This document shows positions 7,991-17,520 of a stretch of 56,424 nucleotides of DNA, in pieces. This DNA comes from Candidatus Eisenbacteria bacterium (GTDB lineage Bacteria > Desulfobacterota > Binatia > DP-6), in the NCBI GenBank assembly GCA_035577985.1, contig DATJZY010000072.1:1-56424 (forward strand), given 5' to 3'. Position 1 is the first letter of the stretch. Every line of letters starts with the position of its first letter. The notes under the pieces were generated by a model. The model was not told where the DNA came from and did no database searches. It saw nothing but the letters and a program-made list of their open reading frames with translations. A program made the position numbers and the translations under genes.

Positions 7991-8835
7991 CCGAAGAACA
8001 CCGAGCGCCGGCGCTGCTTCAACCGCGTGACCATCGCCTGCAGCTTGCGTCGCACCTTCATGGCTTCGAGCCGAGCGCGCAGCCACTTGGCCTCGTCGTC
8101 CGCGACCGAGAGCTGCATCGGCTTACCGAACTTGATGAACCATTTCGTCGGCAGCGGCAACGCCCCGAGAAGCCCCAGGATGGGGAAGAACGGGGTGATC
8201 GGCACGTACGGCATCCCGAAGAGCTTCCCCACGCCCTCCGCGCGTCCGACGAGGGGATAGATTTCCTCGGCGCCCACGACCGCGACCGGAATCACCGGCA
8301 CGCCGAGCGCGAGGGCGATGCGCGCGAAGCCCGGGCTGAACGAGCGCAGCCGGTAGCGATCGCTGAACGGCTTCGCGACGCCCGAAACACCCTCGGGGAA
8401 GATCAGCAGCTCGCCGTCGTGCTTCAGGACCTCCAGCGCATTCTCGCGCGATGCGGTGACGCCGCCCACCTTGCGGTAGAACGCGTCGACCGGAGCGACG
8501 TTGGCCACGAACCGATCGTAGAGGAAGCGGAGCACGCGGCCGTCGTGCTGGTGCAGCGCCGTGCAGATCATCGCGCCGTCGAACGGCAGCGCGCCCGAAT
8601 GGTTCGAGACGTAGAGCGCGGGGCCCGACTTCGGCAGGTTGTGCAGGCCGAGCGCTTCGACGCGCCAGTAGCGCTCGTAGAAGAAGCGGAAGAGCGGGAT
8701 CACGCGCTCCCGCAGCGCGACGTCCAACCCGAACGCATCGTCCTCGGGCGTCGCGCGCCACACGGGCTCGCGCCGCACACCGTTCGTGACCTCGGGCGCC
8801 ATCCCTGTCACGCCGCTGCCACCCCCACGCACCAT
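7987..8835 (-). CDS. PlsC-type lysophospholipid acyltransferase
   Basis: The 282-residue protein carries the catalytic acyltransferase motif as NHSGALPFD (His and Asp spaced by four). Later it has FPEGVSGVAKPF, the glycerophosphate-binding motif FPEG, and a downstream hydrophobic segment PVIPVAVVG. Family members transfer acyl chains to lysophosphatidate or related acceptors on the inner face of the membrane. The sequence resembles the diacylglycerol/wax-associated branch as much as PlsC itself, so the acceptor is uncertain. It is translationally coupled to the small protein downstream and lies downstream of two MaoC-type genes on the same strand, suggesting a lipid-metabolism cluster. Confidence 0.8.
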   Translation of the reverse strand: MVRGGGSGVTGMAPEVTNGVRREPVWRATPEDDAFGLDVALRERVIPLFRFFYERYWRVEALGLHNLPKSGPALYVSNHSGALPFDGAMICTALHQHDGRVLRFLYDRFVANVAPVDAFYRKVGGVTASRENALEVLKHDGELLIFPEGVSGVAKPFSDRYRLRSFSPGFARIALALGVPVIPVAVVGAEEIYPLVGRAEGVGKLFGMPYVPITPFFPILGLLGALPLPTKWFIKFGKPMQLSVADDEAKWLRARLEAMKVRRKLQAMVTRLKQRRRSVFFG

Positions 8836-8901
8836 CTCCGCTTCCCTGCTCGGCGTCCCTATAGCTCACGCGCGCCGCCGGTGACAAGGCGCTTTTCGAG
8901 G

Positions 8902-9303
8902 TCAGGCGAGCTGCAGGGTCGCAGTGCCGATGACGAGGCGCTCGCCTTCGTCGCTCTCGATCCACACGTCGACCTCGACGGTACGCGCCGACTCGTCCCG
9001 CTCGGTGACGACACCGCAGAGCCGGATCGTCCGATCGGCCAGGACGAGTCCGCGGAACGTCGTGCCCAGACGACGCAGCGCGCCGATACCGGCCCATCGC
9101 TCGAGGTACGCCGAGAGCAGACCCATGCTCATGTTGCCCGGCGTGATCATCTCGGGGAGTCCCTCCCGCCGGGCACCCTCGTCGTCGGTGAAGCGGGGGA
9201 AATAGATGTCGCAGGCCCGCGCATAGGCGCGCACGGCGTCCTTCGAGTGGCGCAGATCGTGCGGGGTGATCTCGTCGCCTTCGGCCACCTCGTCGAAGCG
9301 CAC
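8902..9303 (-). CDS. MaoC-like hot-dog dehydratase
   Basis: The 133-residue protein has a single hot-dog fold resembling MaoC (R)-specific enoyl-CoA hydratases. It has an ITPHDLRHSKDAVRAYARAC opening and a TPGNMSMGLLSAYLERWAG helix. The start is a GTG 3 bp after the stop of the upstream partner gene. Pairs of small MaoC/FAS1-like proteins commonly form a heterodimeric hydratase on acyl-CoA or steroid side-chain intermediates, and this pair fits that plan. The usual catalytic Asp/His dyad is not clear-cut in this subunit, which would suit a structural half of such a dimer. Confidence 0.7.
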   Translation of the reverse strand: MRFDEVAEGDEITPHDLRHSKDAVRAYARACDIYFPRFTDDEGARREGLPEMITPGNMSMGLLSAYLERWAGIGALRRLGTTFRGLVLADRTIRLCGVVTERDESARTVEVDVWIESDEGERLVIGTATLQLA

Positions 9304-9306
9304 GGC

Positions 9307-9744
9307 TCAGCCCTCGAGTCCCTTGTACATGAAGCGGTTGTCGACGACGGCGACGGTCTCGCTCCGGCGGTTCATCATCGTGAAGCGGACGACCACGAAG
9401 ACCATCGAGCCGGTACGGCCGGTCTTCTCGTAGACTTCATGAAGGGTGGAGCTGACGGTGATCCGGTCGCCGGGCCGGATCGGGGTCCCGAGCCGGATGT
9501 CCTTCCCGGCATCGAAGCTCATGCGAAACCTGAGCTTTTCCGGGAGGGTATCGGGGAAGAACTTCTGCCCTTTGAAGCGCACGCAATAGGTCGGATGCGC
9601 GACCAGCTCCGGCCCCGCCTGGGTGTAGCGCGGGTCGGTCTCTCCGAGCGCACGAGCGAATGAAACGAGCTCCTCGGCCGTCACAGCCTCGTGCTCCGCA
9701 CGGTCGAATTCCTGTCCCAGGATGGCGGGGTCGACGTCGAGCAT
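9307..9744 (-). CDS. FAS1-like dehydratase / MaoC N-terminal-domain protein
   Basis: This 145-residue hot-dog protein matches the MaoC N-terminal (FAS1-like dehydratase) family. It has the segment FARALGETDPRYTQ, then AHPTYCVRF and GTPIRPGDRITVSSTLHEVY, and ends with VVDNRFMYKG. It probably pairs with the gene directly downstream (3-bp gap) to hydrate enoyl-CoA thioesters. Its ATG is only 2 bp from the GTG of the divergent histidine kinase, so promoters for the two operons must overlap the coding starts or lie inside them. Confidence 0.75.
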   Translation of the reverse strand: MLDVDPAILGQEFDRAEHEAVTAEELVSFARALGETDPRYTQAGPELVAHPTYCVRFKGQKFFPDTLPEKLRFRMSFDAGKDIRLGTPIRPGDRITVSSTLHEVYEKTGRTGSMVFVVVRFTMMNRRSETVAVVDNRFMYKGLEG

Positions 9745-9746
9745 GA

Positions 9747-11260
9747 GTGGCGAAGCTAGGTCATCGTGGTGGACGTGGCAACTTGAAGCTCACTCGCAAG
9801 CTCATCCTGGCGCTCGTGGTCACGATCTTCGTGGTCATGGGGATCGACGCGGCCCTCCAGCTTCGCCGGGAGGTCACGCTCTTCGAGTCCGACATGGCGC
9901 ACGACGAGCGTGCGATGGGCCAGGCGCTCCGGGTGGCCCTGGAGGCCGCCGCGACCGAGGCCGGCGTCGACCATGCGCGGGCCCTGCTCGAGCGGATCCG
10001 CCAGAGCGAGAGCCGGGTGAACCTCCGCTGGATCTCGCTCGACCGCCCGGGCGACATGGCGGCCCTCACCCCCGGGGCGCGGGAGCACCTGCTGCAGGGC
10101 GACGAGGCGCACGTCGTGCGCACCGACGAGGTCGGCAACGAGCACCAGTCGACGTACATGCCGATCGTCGTCGGGGGCACCCGGGTGGCGGCCATCGAGC
10201 TCTCGGAGCCCCTCGAGCCGCAGCGAAGCTTCCTGCGCCGCACCGAGCTGCAGATCCTCGGCACGCTGATCGTGCTGATCCTCGTCTGCGGCGCGGCGGC
10301 CATGTGGCTCGGCGTCGTCTTCGTCGGGCGGCCGATGCGTGCGCTCGCTGAGCAGGCGCGCCGGATCGGTACCGGCGACCTCTCGCAGCGCCTCGGCCTG
10401 CGGCAGCGCGACGAGATCGGCAGCCTGGCGGCCGAGCTGAACGTCACCTGCGATCGGCTCGCCGAGGCGCAGCAGCAGGTCCGGGTGGAGACCGAGGCAC
10501 GCATCGCGGCGCTGGAGCAGCTCCGGCACGCCGACCGCCTGAAGACCGTCGGACAGCTCGCGTCCGGCGTCGCACACGAGCTGGGGACGCCCCTCAACGT
10601 CGTGGGCGGCCGCGCCAAGCTGATCGCGTCCGGAGCCCTCTCGCCCGACGAGGTGACCGGCAGTGCCCGCGTCATCGCCGAGCAGTCCGAGCGCATGACC
10701 GCAATCATCCGCCAGCTCCTGGACTTCGCGCGACGGCGGGGTACCCGCGCCGCGGTCGTCGACCTGCGCGACATCGTCGCCCGGACCACCGACATGCTCG
10801 CCGTGCTGGCCAGGGGTCGGGGGGTCACGATCGACGTCGAGCGCAAACCCAACCCGATGCGCATCCGGACCGATCCCAACCAGCTTCAGCAGGCCTTAAC
10901 GAACATCCTGGTGAACGGCATCCAGGCCATGCCCGAGGGGGGTCGCCTCCACGTCGAGGTGGGGCCCGGGCCCTCGCATGGCACGCCGCCTGCAAGGAAC
11001 GGCGACGCAACTGGTTACTGGCAGGTCGTGGTCGAGGACGAAGGCGTCGGCATCCCCGCCGAGCACGTTCCTCGTTTGTTCGAACCGTTCTTCACCACGA
11101 AGAGCGTCGGCGAAGGCACCGGGCTCGGGCTCGCCGTCGCGCACGGCATCGTCGCCGAGCACGGGGGATGGATCAACGTCATCAGCACACCGGGGCATGG
11201 GAGCCGCTTCGAGGTCGTCCTCGAGGCGGAGGACATGACGCCCAATCAAGCGGAGGCCGT

Positions 11261-11264
<4 letters not shown>
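9747..11264 (+). CDS. Membrane sensor histidine kinase with HAMP domain
   Basis: This kinase of about 505 residues has a first membrane helix at residues 15-33, an extracytoplasmic sensor segment to about 168, and a second helix at about 170-190. A HAMP linker (RPMRALAEQARRIGTGDL) and a DHp helix with phospho-acceptor His277 in SGVAHELGTPLNVVGGRAKL follow. The ATPase domain has NILVNGIQAMPEG, DEGVGIP, FEPFFTTK and GTGLGLAV boxes. It probably phosphorylates the NtrC-type regulator encoded next, whose ATG overlaps its stop. The start is uncertain: GTG at 9747 is used, and TTG at 9783 (NLKLTRKLIL) is a fair alternative just before the first helix. The input signal is unknown. Confidence 0.9.
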
Positions 11265-12667
<1,403 letters not shown>

Positions 12668-12742
12668 GACACCGCCGCGGCTCCGACGCGAATCGGAGGC
12701 TTTCTCCGGCACGTTTTCTGCTCGATGCGACCAGGAGGTCTC

Positions 12743-13186
12743 ATGAACGAATCGAGCACCAACGCAGCCGCCCTGAGCTTGCCGACGACGGCGCGGAGGC
12801 CTCGCATCCTGGTGGCCGAGGACAGCACGGAGATGCGCCGGCTCATCGCCGGCACGCTCCGCGCCCAGGGCTACGACGTCACCGAAGCGCGTGACGGCAT
12901 GGAGCTCCTCGACTACATCGAAGAAGCCGCCAAGTACGATGCATCCGATCGGTATGCGGCCGTCGTCTCCGACGTCCGCATGCCGTGGCTCTCCGGAATG
13001 GACGTCATGGCCGTGCTCAACGCCGCGGCGTGGCGCACGCCCGTCGTCCTGATCACGGCCTTCGGCGACGAGGAGACGCATGCCGAAGGTCGGGCCCTCG
13101 GCGCCGCGGTCATGATCGACAAGCCCTTCGAGATGGAAACCCTGACGAGCGCGCTCTCACGCCTTCTCTCCGAACGGACGTGGTGA
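12743..13186 (+). CDS. Stand-alone response-regulator receiver protein
   Basis: The 147-residue protein is a single CheY-like receiver domain after a 20-residue leader. The acidic pocket is Glu26/Asp27 (VAEDS), the phospho-acceptor is Asp77 (AVVSDVRMPWLSG), and the conserved Thr (LITAFG) and Lys (DKPFEME) follow. No output domain is present. A strong ribosome-binding site AGGAGG (12733-12738) fixes the start at 12743 over the ATG at 12725. It probably takes part in the phosphorelay with the kinase/NtrC pair 75 bp upstream, for example as a phosphate shuttle or sink; this is inferred from position. Confidence 0.88.
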   Translation: MNESSTNAAALSLPTTARRPRILVAEDSTEMRRLIAGTLRAQGYDVTEARDGMELLDYIEEAAKYDASDRYAAVVSDVRMPWLSGMDVMAVLNAAAWRTPVVLITAFGDEETHAEGRALGAAVMIDKPFEMETLTSALSRLLSERTW

Positions 13187-13230
13187 GACGGCGAGGTGCT
13201 CGTGTGTGAGGCACGGGTACCGCGGGGCGG

Positions 13231-13268
13231 CGAGCTGCCTTTCCCCTCCCGTAGATCAAGGCAGCTCG
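13231..13268. terminator. Hairpin between convergent genes
   Basis: The arms CGAGCTGCCTT (13231-13241) and AAGGCAGCTCG (13258-13268) are perfect 11-bp complements around a 16-nt loop. The hairpin lies between the convergent receiver gene (stop 13186) and GNAT gene (stop 13289), so it may serve both strands. There is no T-run, so it is not a textbook intrinsic terminator. Confidence 0.5.
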
Positions 13269-13288
13269 TCGTCCCGTGACCGGAGGGG

Positions 13289-13741
13289 CTACCGGCCGCG
13301 CAGGTAGATGTCGGGATCGGTCTTGCGCATGAGCCGCCGCGGCTCGGGCTCCTCGAACCCGAAGCGACGATAGAGCTCGTGGGCGTCCGCGGTGGCGAGG
13401 AGGTAGCTCCGCAGATCTTGCAGCTCGGGGCACGCCATCACGCACTCGACGAGCCACTTGCCGAGGCCGCGCCCGCGGTGCGCCGCCGCCACGAACACGT
13501 CGGCGAGCCACGCGAACGTCGCGTAGTCGGTGACCACGCGCGCATAGGCGACCTGTTCGTCGGATCCGTAGAGCCCGAAGTTGAGCGATCCCCTGGCGGC
13601 GCGCTCGATGACGTCGAGCGGAATGCCCTTGGCCCAGTACGACTCCTCGGCCAGCCAGCGCTGCACCAGGAGGAGGTCCAGGCGAACGGGGTCCGTGCTC
13701 ACCACGAACCCGTCGCGACGCCACTCGCGGACGACGGTCAC
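13289..13741 (-). CDS. GNAT-family N-acetyltransferase
   Basis: The 150-residue protein shows the acetyl-CoA-binding motif A of GNAT enzymes as HRGRGLGKWLVECVMA (pattern R/Q-x-x-G-x-G/A). It follows the strand FAWLADVFVAAA and is followed by the ATADAHELYRRFGFEEPEP motif near the end. Such enzymes acetylate small molecules or protein amino groups; the substrate cannot be read here. The GTG start overlaps the stop of the upstream PHP gene by 4 bp (GTGA at 13738-13741), so the two form an operon. Confidence 0.85.
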   Translation of the reverse strand: MTVVREWRRDGFVVSTDPVRLDLLLVQRWLAEESYWAKGIPLDVIERAARGSLNFGLYGSDEQVAYARVVTDYATFAWLADVFVAAAHRGRGLGKWLVECVMACPELQDLRSYLLATADAHELYRRFGFEEPEPRRLMRKTDPDIYLRGR

Positions 13742-14388
13742 GACGCCGCGGCGCGCGGCCGGAAGTCGACCGGCCGGCAGCGGCCGGCCCGCAGCTCGCG
13801 CACGAGGTCGTCCATGGTGCGTATGTCGGCGTCGAGCTCCGTCGCGCAGATGCCGACGAAGCTCACCAGGTGCGAGTCGCTGCCGCCGAAGCCCGCGTAG
13901 CCGTACCGCTCCATCAGCTCGCGGACGCGCGCGTCCTCGCCCTTCTTCGAGCCCCCGTTCAGCGCCTCGACCGCGATCACACCCTCGAGCACGGGCTTCG
14001 TCTCGTAGTGGGCGCACATGCCCACGTTCGGGCGACCGGGATGGCATGGCAGCGCCACGCCACCCATCCGGTAGACCTCGGTGATCACGTCCTGCGCCGG
14101 GAGACGCACGTTCGCGAAGTCGAACCGCGCCAGGATGTCGTCGTTGACGCCGTAGACGAGTACGTGGCCGTAGTCGGTCTCGATCTCGGCCGCGTTGAGG
14201 ATGAGCAGGCCGTACTTGTCCTCGAGGTCGCGGAAATCGCGGGTCGGGTCGAACTGGCGGTGCTCGGTCAGCACGATGCCGTCGAGCGGCCGCTCCTCGC
14301 GCTTGCGCTGCAGGATCTTCAAGTACGCCTCGACCGGCGCCCGGCTGTCGTCGGAGGCCTCCGAGTGCATGTGCAGATCGAGGATCAT
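13738..14388 (-). CDS. PHP-domain metal-dependent phosphoesterase
   Basis: The 216-residue protein has the four PHP motifs with metal ligands in order: LDLHMHSEAS, VLTEH, AEIETDYGH with later CHPGRPN, and GSDSH near residue 186. Stand-alone PHP proteins hydrolyse phosphate esters such as nucleoside 3',5'-bisphosphates, or RNA ends, in the cytosol. The length (just the PHP fold) excludes a polymerase subunit or a full histidinol-phosphatase relative with extensions. It is coupled to the GNAT gene and divergent from the small secreted protein at 14509. Its substrate is open. Confidence 0.85.
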   Translation of the reverse strand: MILDLHMHSEASDDSRAPVEAYLKILQRKREERPLDGIVLTEHRQFDPTRDFRDLEDKYGLLILNAAEIETDYGHVLVYGVNDDILARFDFANVRLPAQDVITEVYRMGGVALPCHPGRPNVGMCAHYETKPVLEGVIAVEALNGGSKKGEDARVRELMERYGYAGFGGSDSHLVSFVGICATELDADIRTMDDLVRELRAGRCRPVDFRPRAAAS

Positions 14389-14508
14389 CGCCGGCCGTGA
14401 ACGCTAACCCGAAGGATCAGGAGCGGCAACCGTCCCGGGACGAGATGCCACACGCGAGGCATCGTGCCCCGGTGGTTCGAAGGCGTCGAAGGCGCCCGCC
14501 GTGGCACG

Positions 14509-14883
14509 ATGGCTGCTGCGACGGCGATGCGCCGTCTCCTGGCAGGTGTCACGTTCGCGCTCGGCCTCCTCGCATGCACCGCGAGCGCCACCGACCTCCA
14601 CTCCGTCACCGGCTTCGACGAGTTCGCCGAGGAGCACCCGCGCATCGGGGCCGACCTGCGGCGCCAGCCCGCCCTCGCCGGCGACGCCGAGTACCTGCGC
14701 CGTCATCCGAGCCTGGGCGGGTTCCTGCGCGACCATCCGAACGCCCACGTGGAGCTGGAGGAGGAGGAGCCGACGCCCCTTCCGCAGAAGACCGCCCCCG
14801 CCGCGGACGAGGAAAACCCGAAGCGCACGGCCCACCACGCGACGCACTCGATCTTCGAGAACCCGCTCGACGACGACGACTAG
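14509..14883 (+). CDS. Small secreted or lipoprotein with HP/LR repeats
   Basis: This protein of about 124 residues begins with a signal sequence MRRLLAGVTFALGLLACTAS (second ATG, 14527). Cleavage after ASA (signal peptidase I) or at the Cys of LLAC (weak lipobox) is possible. The mature part has repeated units: EEHPRIGADLRRQPAL, EYLRRHPSLGGFLRDHPN. It ends in an acidic tail (EEEEP ... LDDDD). I recognise no named family. It is probably periplasmic or surface-anchored. A hairpin repeat element begins 4 bp after its stop. The start between 14509 and 14527 is not settled, as neither has a clear ribosome-binding site. Confidence 0.65.
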   Translation: MAAATAMRRLLAGVTFALGLLACTASATDLHSVTGFDEFAEEHPRIGADLRRQPALAGDAEYLRRHPSLGGFLRDHPNAHVELEEEEPTPLPQKTAPAADEENPKRTAHHATHSIFENPLDDDD

Positions 14884-14886
14884 ACC

Positions 14887-14940
14887 CGCGACCGGCATGC
14901 GGCGGCCAGCGAAGCTGGCGCGGCAGGCGTGCAACGCACG
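14887..14940 (+). repeat. 54-nt hairpin repeat, copy A
   Basis: This stretch matches 21696-21749 at 51 of 54 positions. Its core CCAGCGAAGCTGG forms a stem around GAA, followed by CGCGGCAGGCGTGC. Like the other copies it starts just past a stop codon. The rest of the gap to 15051 shows no gene. Confidence 0.75.
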
Positions 14941-15051
14941 CAACGGCGCTCGCGCGCGCGGAGACCGCCGCCTCGAGCCGCGTGACTCGCATCCGGCTCG
15001 AAGTGCCATCGCCAGGGTGGCGCGGGTGCCGGGTGGGATGCGGGCGATACG

Positions 15052-15459
15052 TCAGGCCGGGCGGAAGAGCGGCAGCGTCAGCTCGGGCGTGACGTCCTCG
15101 TATTGGACCACGACCGGTAGCCCGACGCGCACCGCATCCGGCGCGCACCCGACGACGTTGGTCATCATGCGCGGGCCTTCCTCGAGCTCGACGACCGCCA
15201 GCACGTAGGGCAGCGTCTCGCGGAAGCCCGGCGCCTGATTCTGGTGCGTGACCGTGAAGCTGTAGACCGTGCCGCGCCCGCTCGCACGCACCCACTCGGT
15301 CCGCGACGAGAGGCACGTGGGGCAGACGGCGCGCGGCGGAAAGCGCCTGGTTCCGCAGTCGCGGCAACGCTGGAAGTAGAGCTCGTGGCGGGCCAGGGCC
15401 TCCCAGTAGCCCCGGCTCTCCTCGTCGATGCGCGGCAGCGGTTTCTTGTAGCTGCTCAT
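15052..15459 (-). CDS. DUF35 OB-fold/zinc-ribbon acyl-CoA-binding protein
   Basis: The 135-residue protein has an N-terminal rubredoxin-like zinc ribbon (CRDCGTRRFPPRAVCPTC, two CxxC pairs). An OB-fold follows, with GTVYSFTVTHQNQAPGF, as in the DUF35 family. DUF35 proteins bind thiolase-like partners and are needed for their activity on acyl-CoA or steroid side chains. Here the thiolase-like gene lies immediately upstream with a 4-bp ATGA overlap (15456-15459), fully in line with a two-subunit enzyme. Confidence 0.88.
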   Translation of the reverse strand: MSSYKKPLPRIDEESRGYWEALARHELYFQRCRDCGTRRFPPRAVCPTCLSSRTEWVRASGRGTVYSFTVTHQNQAPGFRETLPYVLAVVELEEGPRMMTNVVGCAPDAVRVGLPVVVQYEDVTPELTLPLFRPA

Positions 15460-16607
15460 GCGCGCCCCAGGATCATGGTGACGCCGCTGTGGCGCTGGCC
15501 CAGCATGCCGCCGGTGCCGTGCACGAGCGCGATCTCGCAGTCCTTCACCTGCGCCGCGCCGCGCTCGCCGCGGAGCTGCTTCACCGCTTCGATCACGAGG
15601 AAGATGCCGCGCATGCCCGGGTGGTTCGACGACAGCCCGCCGCCGTCGGTGTTGGTCGGCAGCGAGCCGCCGAGCCCCAGCCGGCCATCCGAGCAGAACG
15701 CGCCGCCCTCGCCGGGCTTGCAGAAGCCGAGCCCTTCCAGCGTCGCCAGCACGGTGATCGTGTAGGAATCGTAGATCATGCAGAGGTCGACGTCGGTGTG
15801 CTTCACGCCGGCGCGCTCGAGCGCCACCGGCCCCGACTGCCGCGCGGCCACGTCCAGCAGATCGCGATCGCCGATGCCGTGGTGTCGCACCGCCTCGCTC
15901 GCGCCCAGGATGAGCGCCGCGCGTTTCGGCAGGTCGCGCGCCCGCTCGGCCGACACGAGCACGAGCGCGCCGCCGCCGTCGGAGATCATGCAGCAGTCGA
16001 GGAGGTGGAGCGGCGACGAGATGATCCGCGAGGCGAGCACGTCCTCGACCGTGATCGGATCGCGATACTTCGCATGCGGGTTCAGGATCGCGTGCCGGCG
16101 CATGGTGACCGCGATCTCGGCGAGCTGGGCGCTCGTCGTCCCGAACTCGTGCATGTGACGCTGCGCCACGAGGGCGTACGATCCGACGATGGTCGGGCCG
16201 AACGGCGCCTCGAAGTTGTCGGCCGGGCTCATCATGAAGCCGCCGCCGGTGCCGATCGCGAAGCGCTCCGAGGCGGCCGTCGAGCCGTAGGTGACGAGCG
16301 CCACCGAGCAGAGTCCCGCCTCGATCGCGGCCGTCGCATGCAGGCAATGCGAGACGAACGACGAGCCGCCGATGTCCTGCGTGTCGAGGTAGCCGGGGCG
16401 CAGGTTCAGGTGCTGGGCGAGCGACATGATGCCGATCGGCCCGACCCCGCTGGTGAAGAAGCCGTCGACGTCCTTGATCGTGAGCCCGGCGTCTTCGAGC
16501 GCGCCGCGCGCGCTCTCGACGTGGATCTGGAACGCGGTCTTGTCGGGCGCATAGCGTGTCGGATGCTCGTAGACGCCCGCCACCGCCACCTTGCCCCACA
16601 CGCTCAT
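15456..16607 (-). CDS. Thiolase-like (SCP2/Ltp-type) acyl-CoA enzyme
   Basis: The 383-residue protein has the thiolase fold of the non-condensing lipid-transfer/acetyl-CoA acetyltransferase-like group. Visible motifs are DIGGSSFVSHCLHATAAIEA, SDGGGALVLVSAERA, SSNHPGMRG and HGTGGMLGQRHSG. The nucleophilic-Cys motif of true thiolases (CASG) is replaced, as in Ltp2-type retro-aldolases that work with DUF35 proteins. Activity on a branched or steroid-derived acyl-CoA is therefore more likely than simple thiolysis. Its ends overlap both neighbours by 4 bp (ATGA at 16604-16607 and 15456-15459), placing hydrolase, thiolase and DUF35 in one operon. Confidence 0.85.
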   Translation of the reverse strand: MSVWGKVAVAGVYEHPTRYAPDKTAFQIHVESARGALEDAGLTIKDVDGFFTSGVGPIGIMSLAQHLNLRPGYLDTQDIGGSSFVSHCLHATAAIEAGLCSVALVTYGSTAASERFAIGTGGGFMMSPADNFEAPFGPTIVGSYALVAQRHMHEFGTTSAQLAEIAVTMRRHAILNPHAKYRDPITVEDVLASRIISSPLHLLDCCMISDGGGALVLVSAERARDLPKRAALILGASEAVRHHGIGDRDLLDVAARQSGPVALERAGVKHTDVDLCMIYDSYTITVLATLEGLGFCKPGEGGAFCSDGRLGLGGSLPTNTDGGGLSSNHPGMRGIFLVIEAVKQLRGERGAAQVKDCEIALVHGTGGMLGQRHSGVTMILGRA

Positions 16608-17428
16608 GGCCGGGCGGTCCCCGCCGCGAAGTCGGCGAGCAGCCGGCCCACGACCTCGGGCTGCTCCTGTGGCGCGAGGTGTCCGGCCCGCGCGACGGTC
16701 TCGAAGCGCGCGCCCGCGATGCCGCGGCACAGCGCTTCCGTCAGGGCGGGCGCGGTGACGCGGTCGTCGGCGCCGGCGACGACGAGGGTCGGCACGCACA
16801 CCGTCCCGAGCAGCGGCCGGCCGTCGAAGCCCGCCGCGGCCTCGAAGTCGGTCAGGCGCACGCGCGGGTCGGTCTTCACGAGCTCGGTGAAGAACTCGCG
16901 CATGACGTCGGGCGTCGACTGCGGCGAGAAGAGCTCGGGGGAGAACTGCTGCGGCATCCGCCCCTGGACGACGCTGCGGAGCTGCTCGATCGCGGCCCCG
17001 ATCTCGGGCCTGGCCGAGCACGAGAGCAGGACGAGGCCGCGCAGCCGGGCGCCGTGTCGTGTCGCGAACGCCAGCGCGATCGTGCCGCCGTAGCTATGTC
17101 CCACGAGGACGAACGGCCGCAGCCCGAGCGCCTCGGCGACGGCGGCGACGACGTCCGCGCACGCGTCGACCGTCGGGGGAGCGTCGAGCCCCGCCGAGCG
17201 GCCGTGACCGGGGAGATCGAGGGCGACGGCGCTGTGGCCGGCCTCCACCAGGAGCTCCATCTGCCGGCGCCACATGCCGGCCGACCCGCCCGCCGGCGCG
17301 AGGAGCACGAACAGCGTCCCGCGATCGAGCGCGGGCGGGACGTCCGGGAGCGTCGTCGGACCGGTGTGCAGGTAGTGAAGGGCCGTGCCGCCCTGGTCGA
17401 TGTATTTGGTGGAGAACGCGGCGGCCAA
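16604..17428 (-). CDS. Alpha/beta-hydrolase fold enzyme
   Basis: The 274-residue enzyme has the canonical elements: oxyanion-hole segment LLAPAGGSAGMW, DLPGHGRS, nucleophile elbow VGHSYGGTIA (Ser), an acid loop near VVAGADDRV (Asp), and catalytic His in RAGHLAPQEQPE. Such proteins hydrolyse esters, thioesters or C-C bonds. It leads the operon with the thiolase/DUF35 pair, so it may act on the same acyl intermediates. The start is a TTG without an obvious ribosome-binding site, so the first residues are uncertain. Confidence 0.85.
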   Translation of the reverse strand: MAAAFSTKYIDQGGTALHYLHTGPTTLPDVPPALDRGTLFVLLAPAGGSAGMWRRQMELLVEAGHSAVALDLPGHGRSAGLDAPPTVDACADVVAAVAEALGLRPFVLVGHSYGGTIALAFATRHGARLRGLVLLSCSARPEIGAAIEQLRSVVQGRMPQQFSPELFSPQSTPDVMREFFTELVKTDPRVRLTDFEAAAGFDGRPLLGTVCVPTLVVAGADDRVTAPALTEALCRGIAGARFETVARAGHLAPQEQPEVVGRLLADFAAGTARP

Positions 17429-17520
17429 GGTGCACGGGTCTAGGCTGCCACGCGCGCCGGTGTCAATTCGCTGACCGACTTCAAGGTTTGCCGGCGGAGC
17501 GCCGATAGACCGTCGGGGTC

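Noticed and set aside
14502..14517. Sigma-54-like box TGGCACG-N4-CTGCT
   Set aside because: It overlaps the start region of the small secreted protein, the -12 element deviates and there is no supporting activator site.
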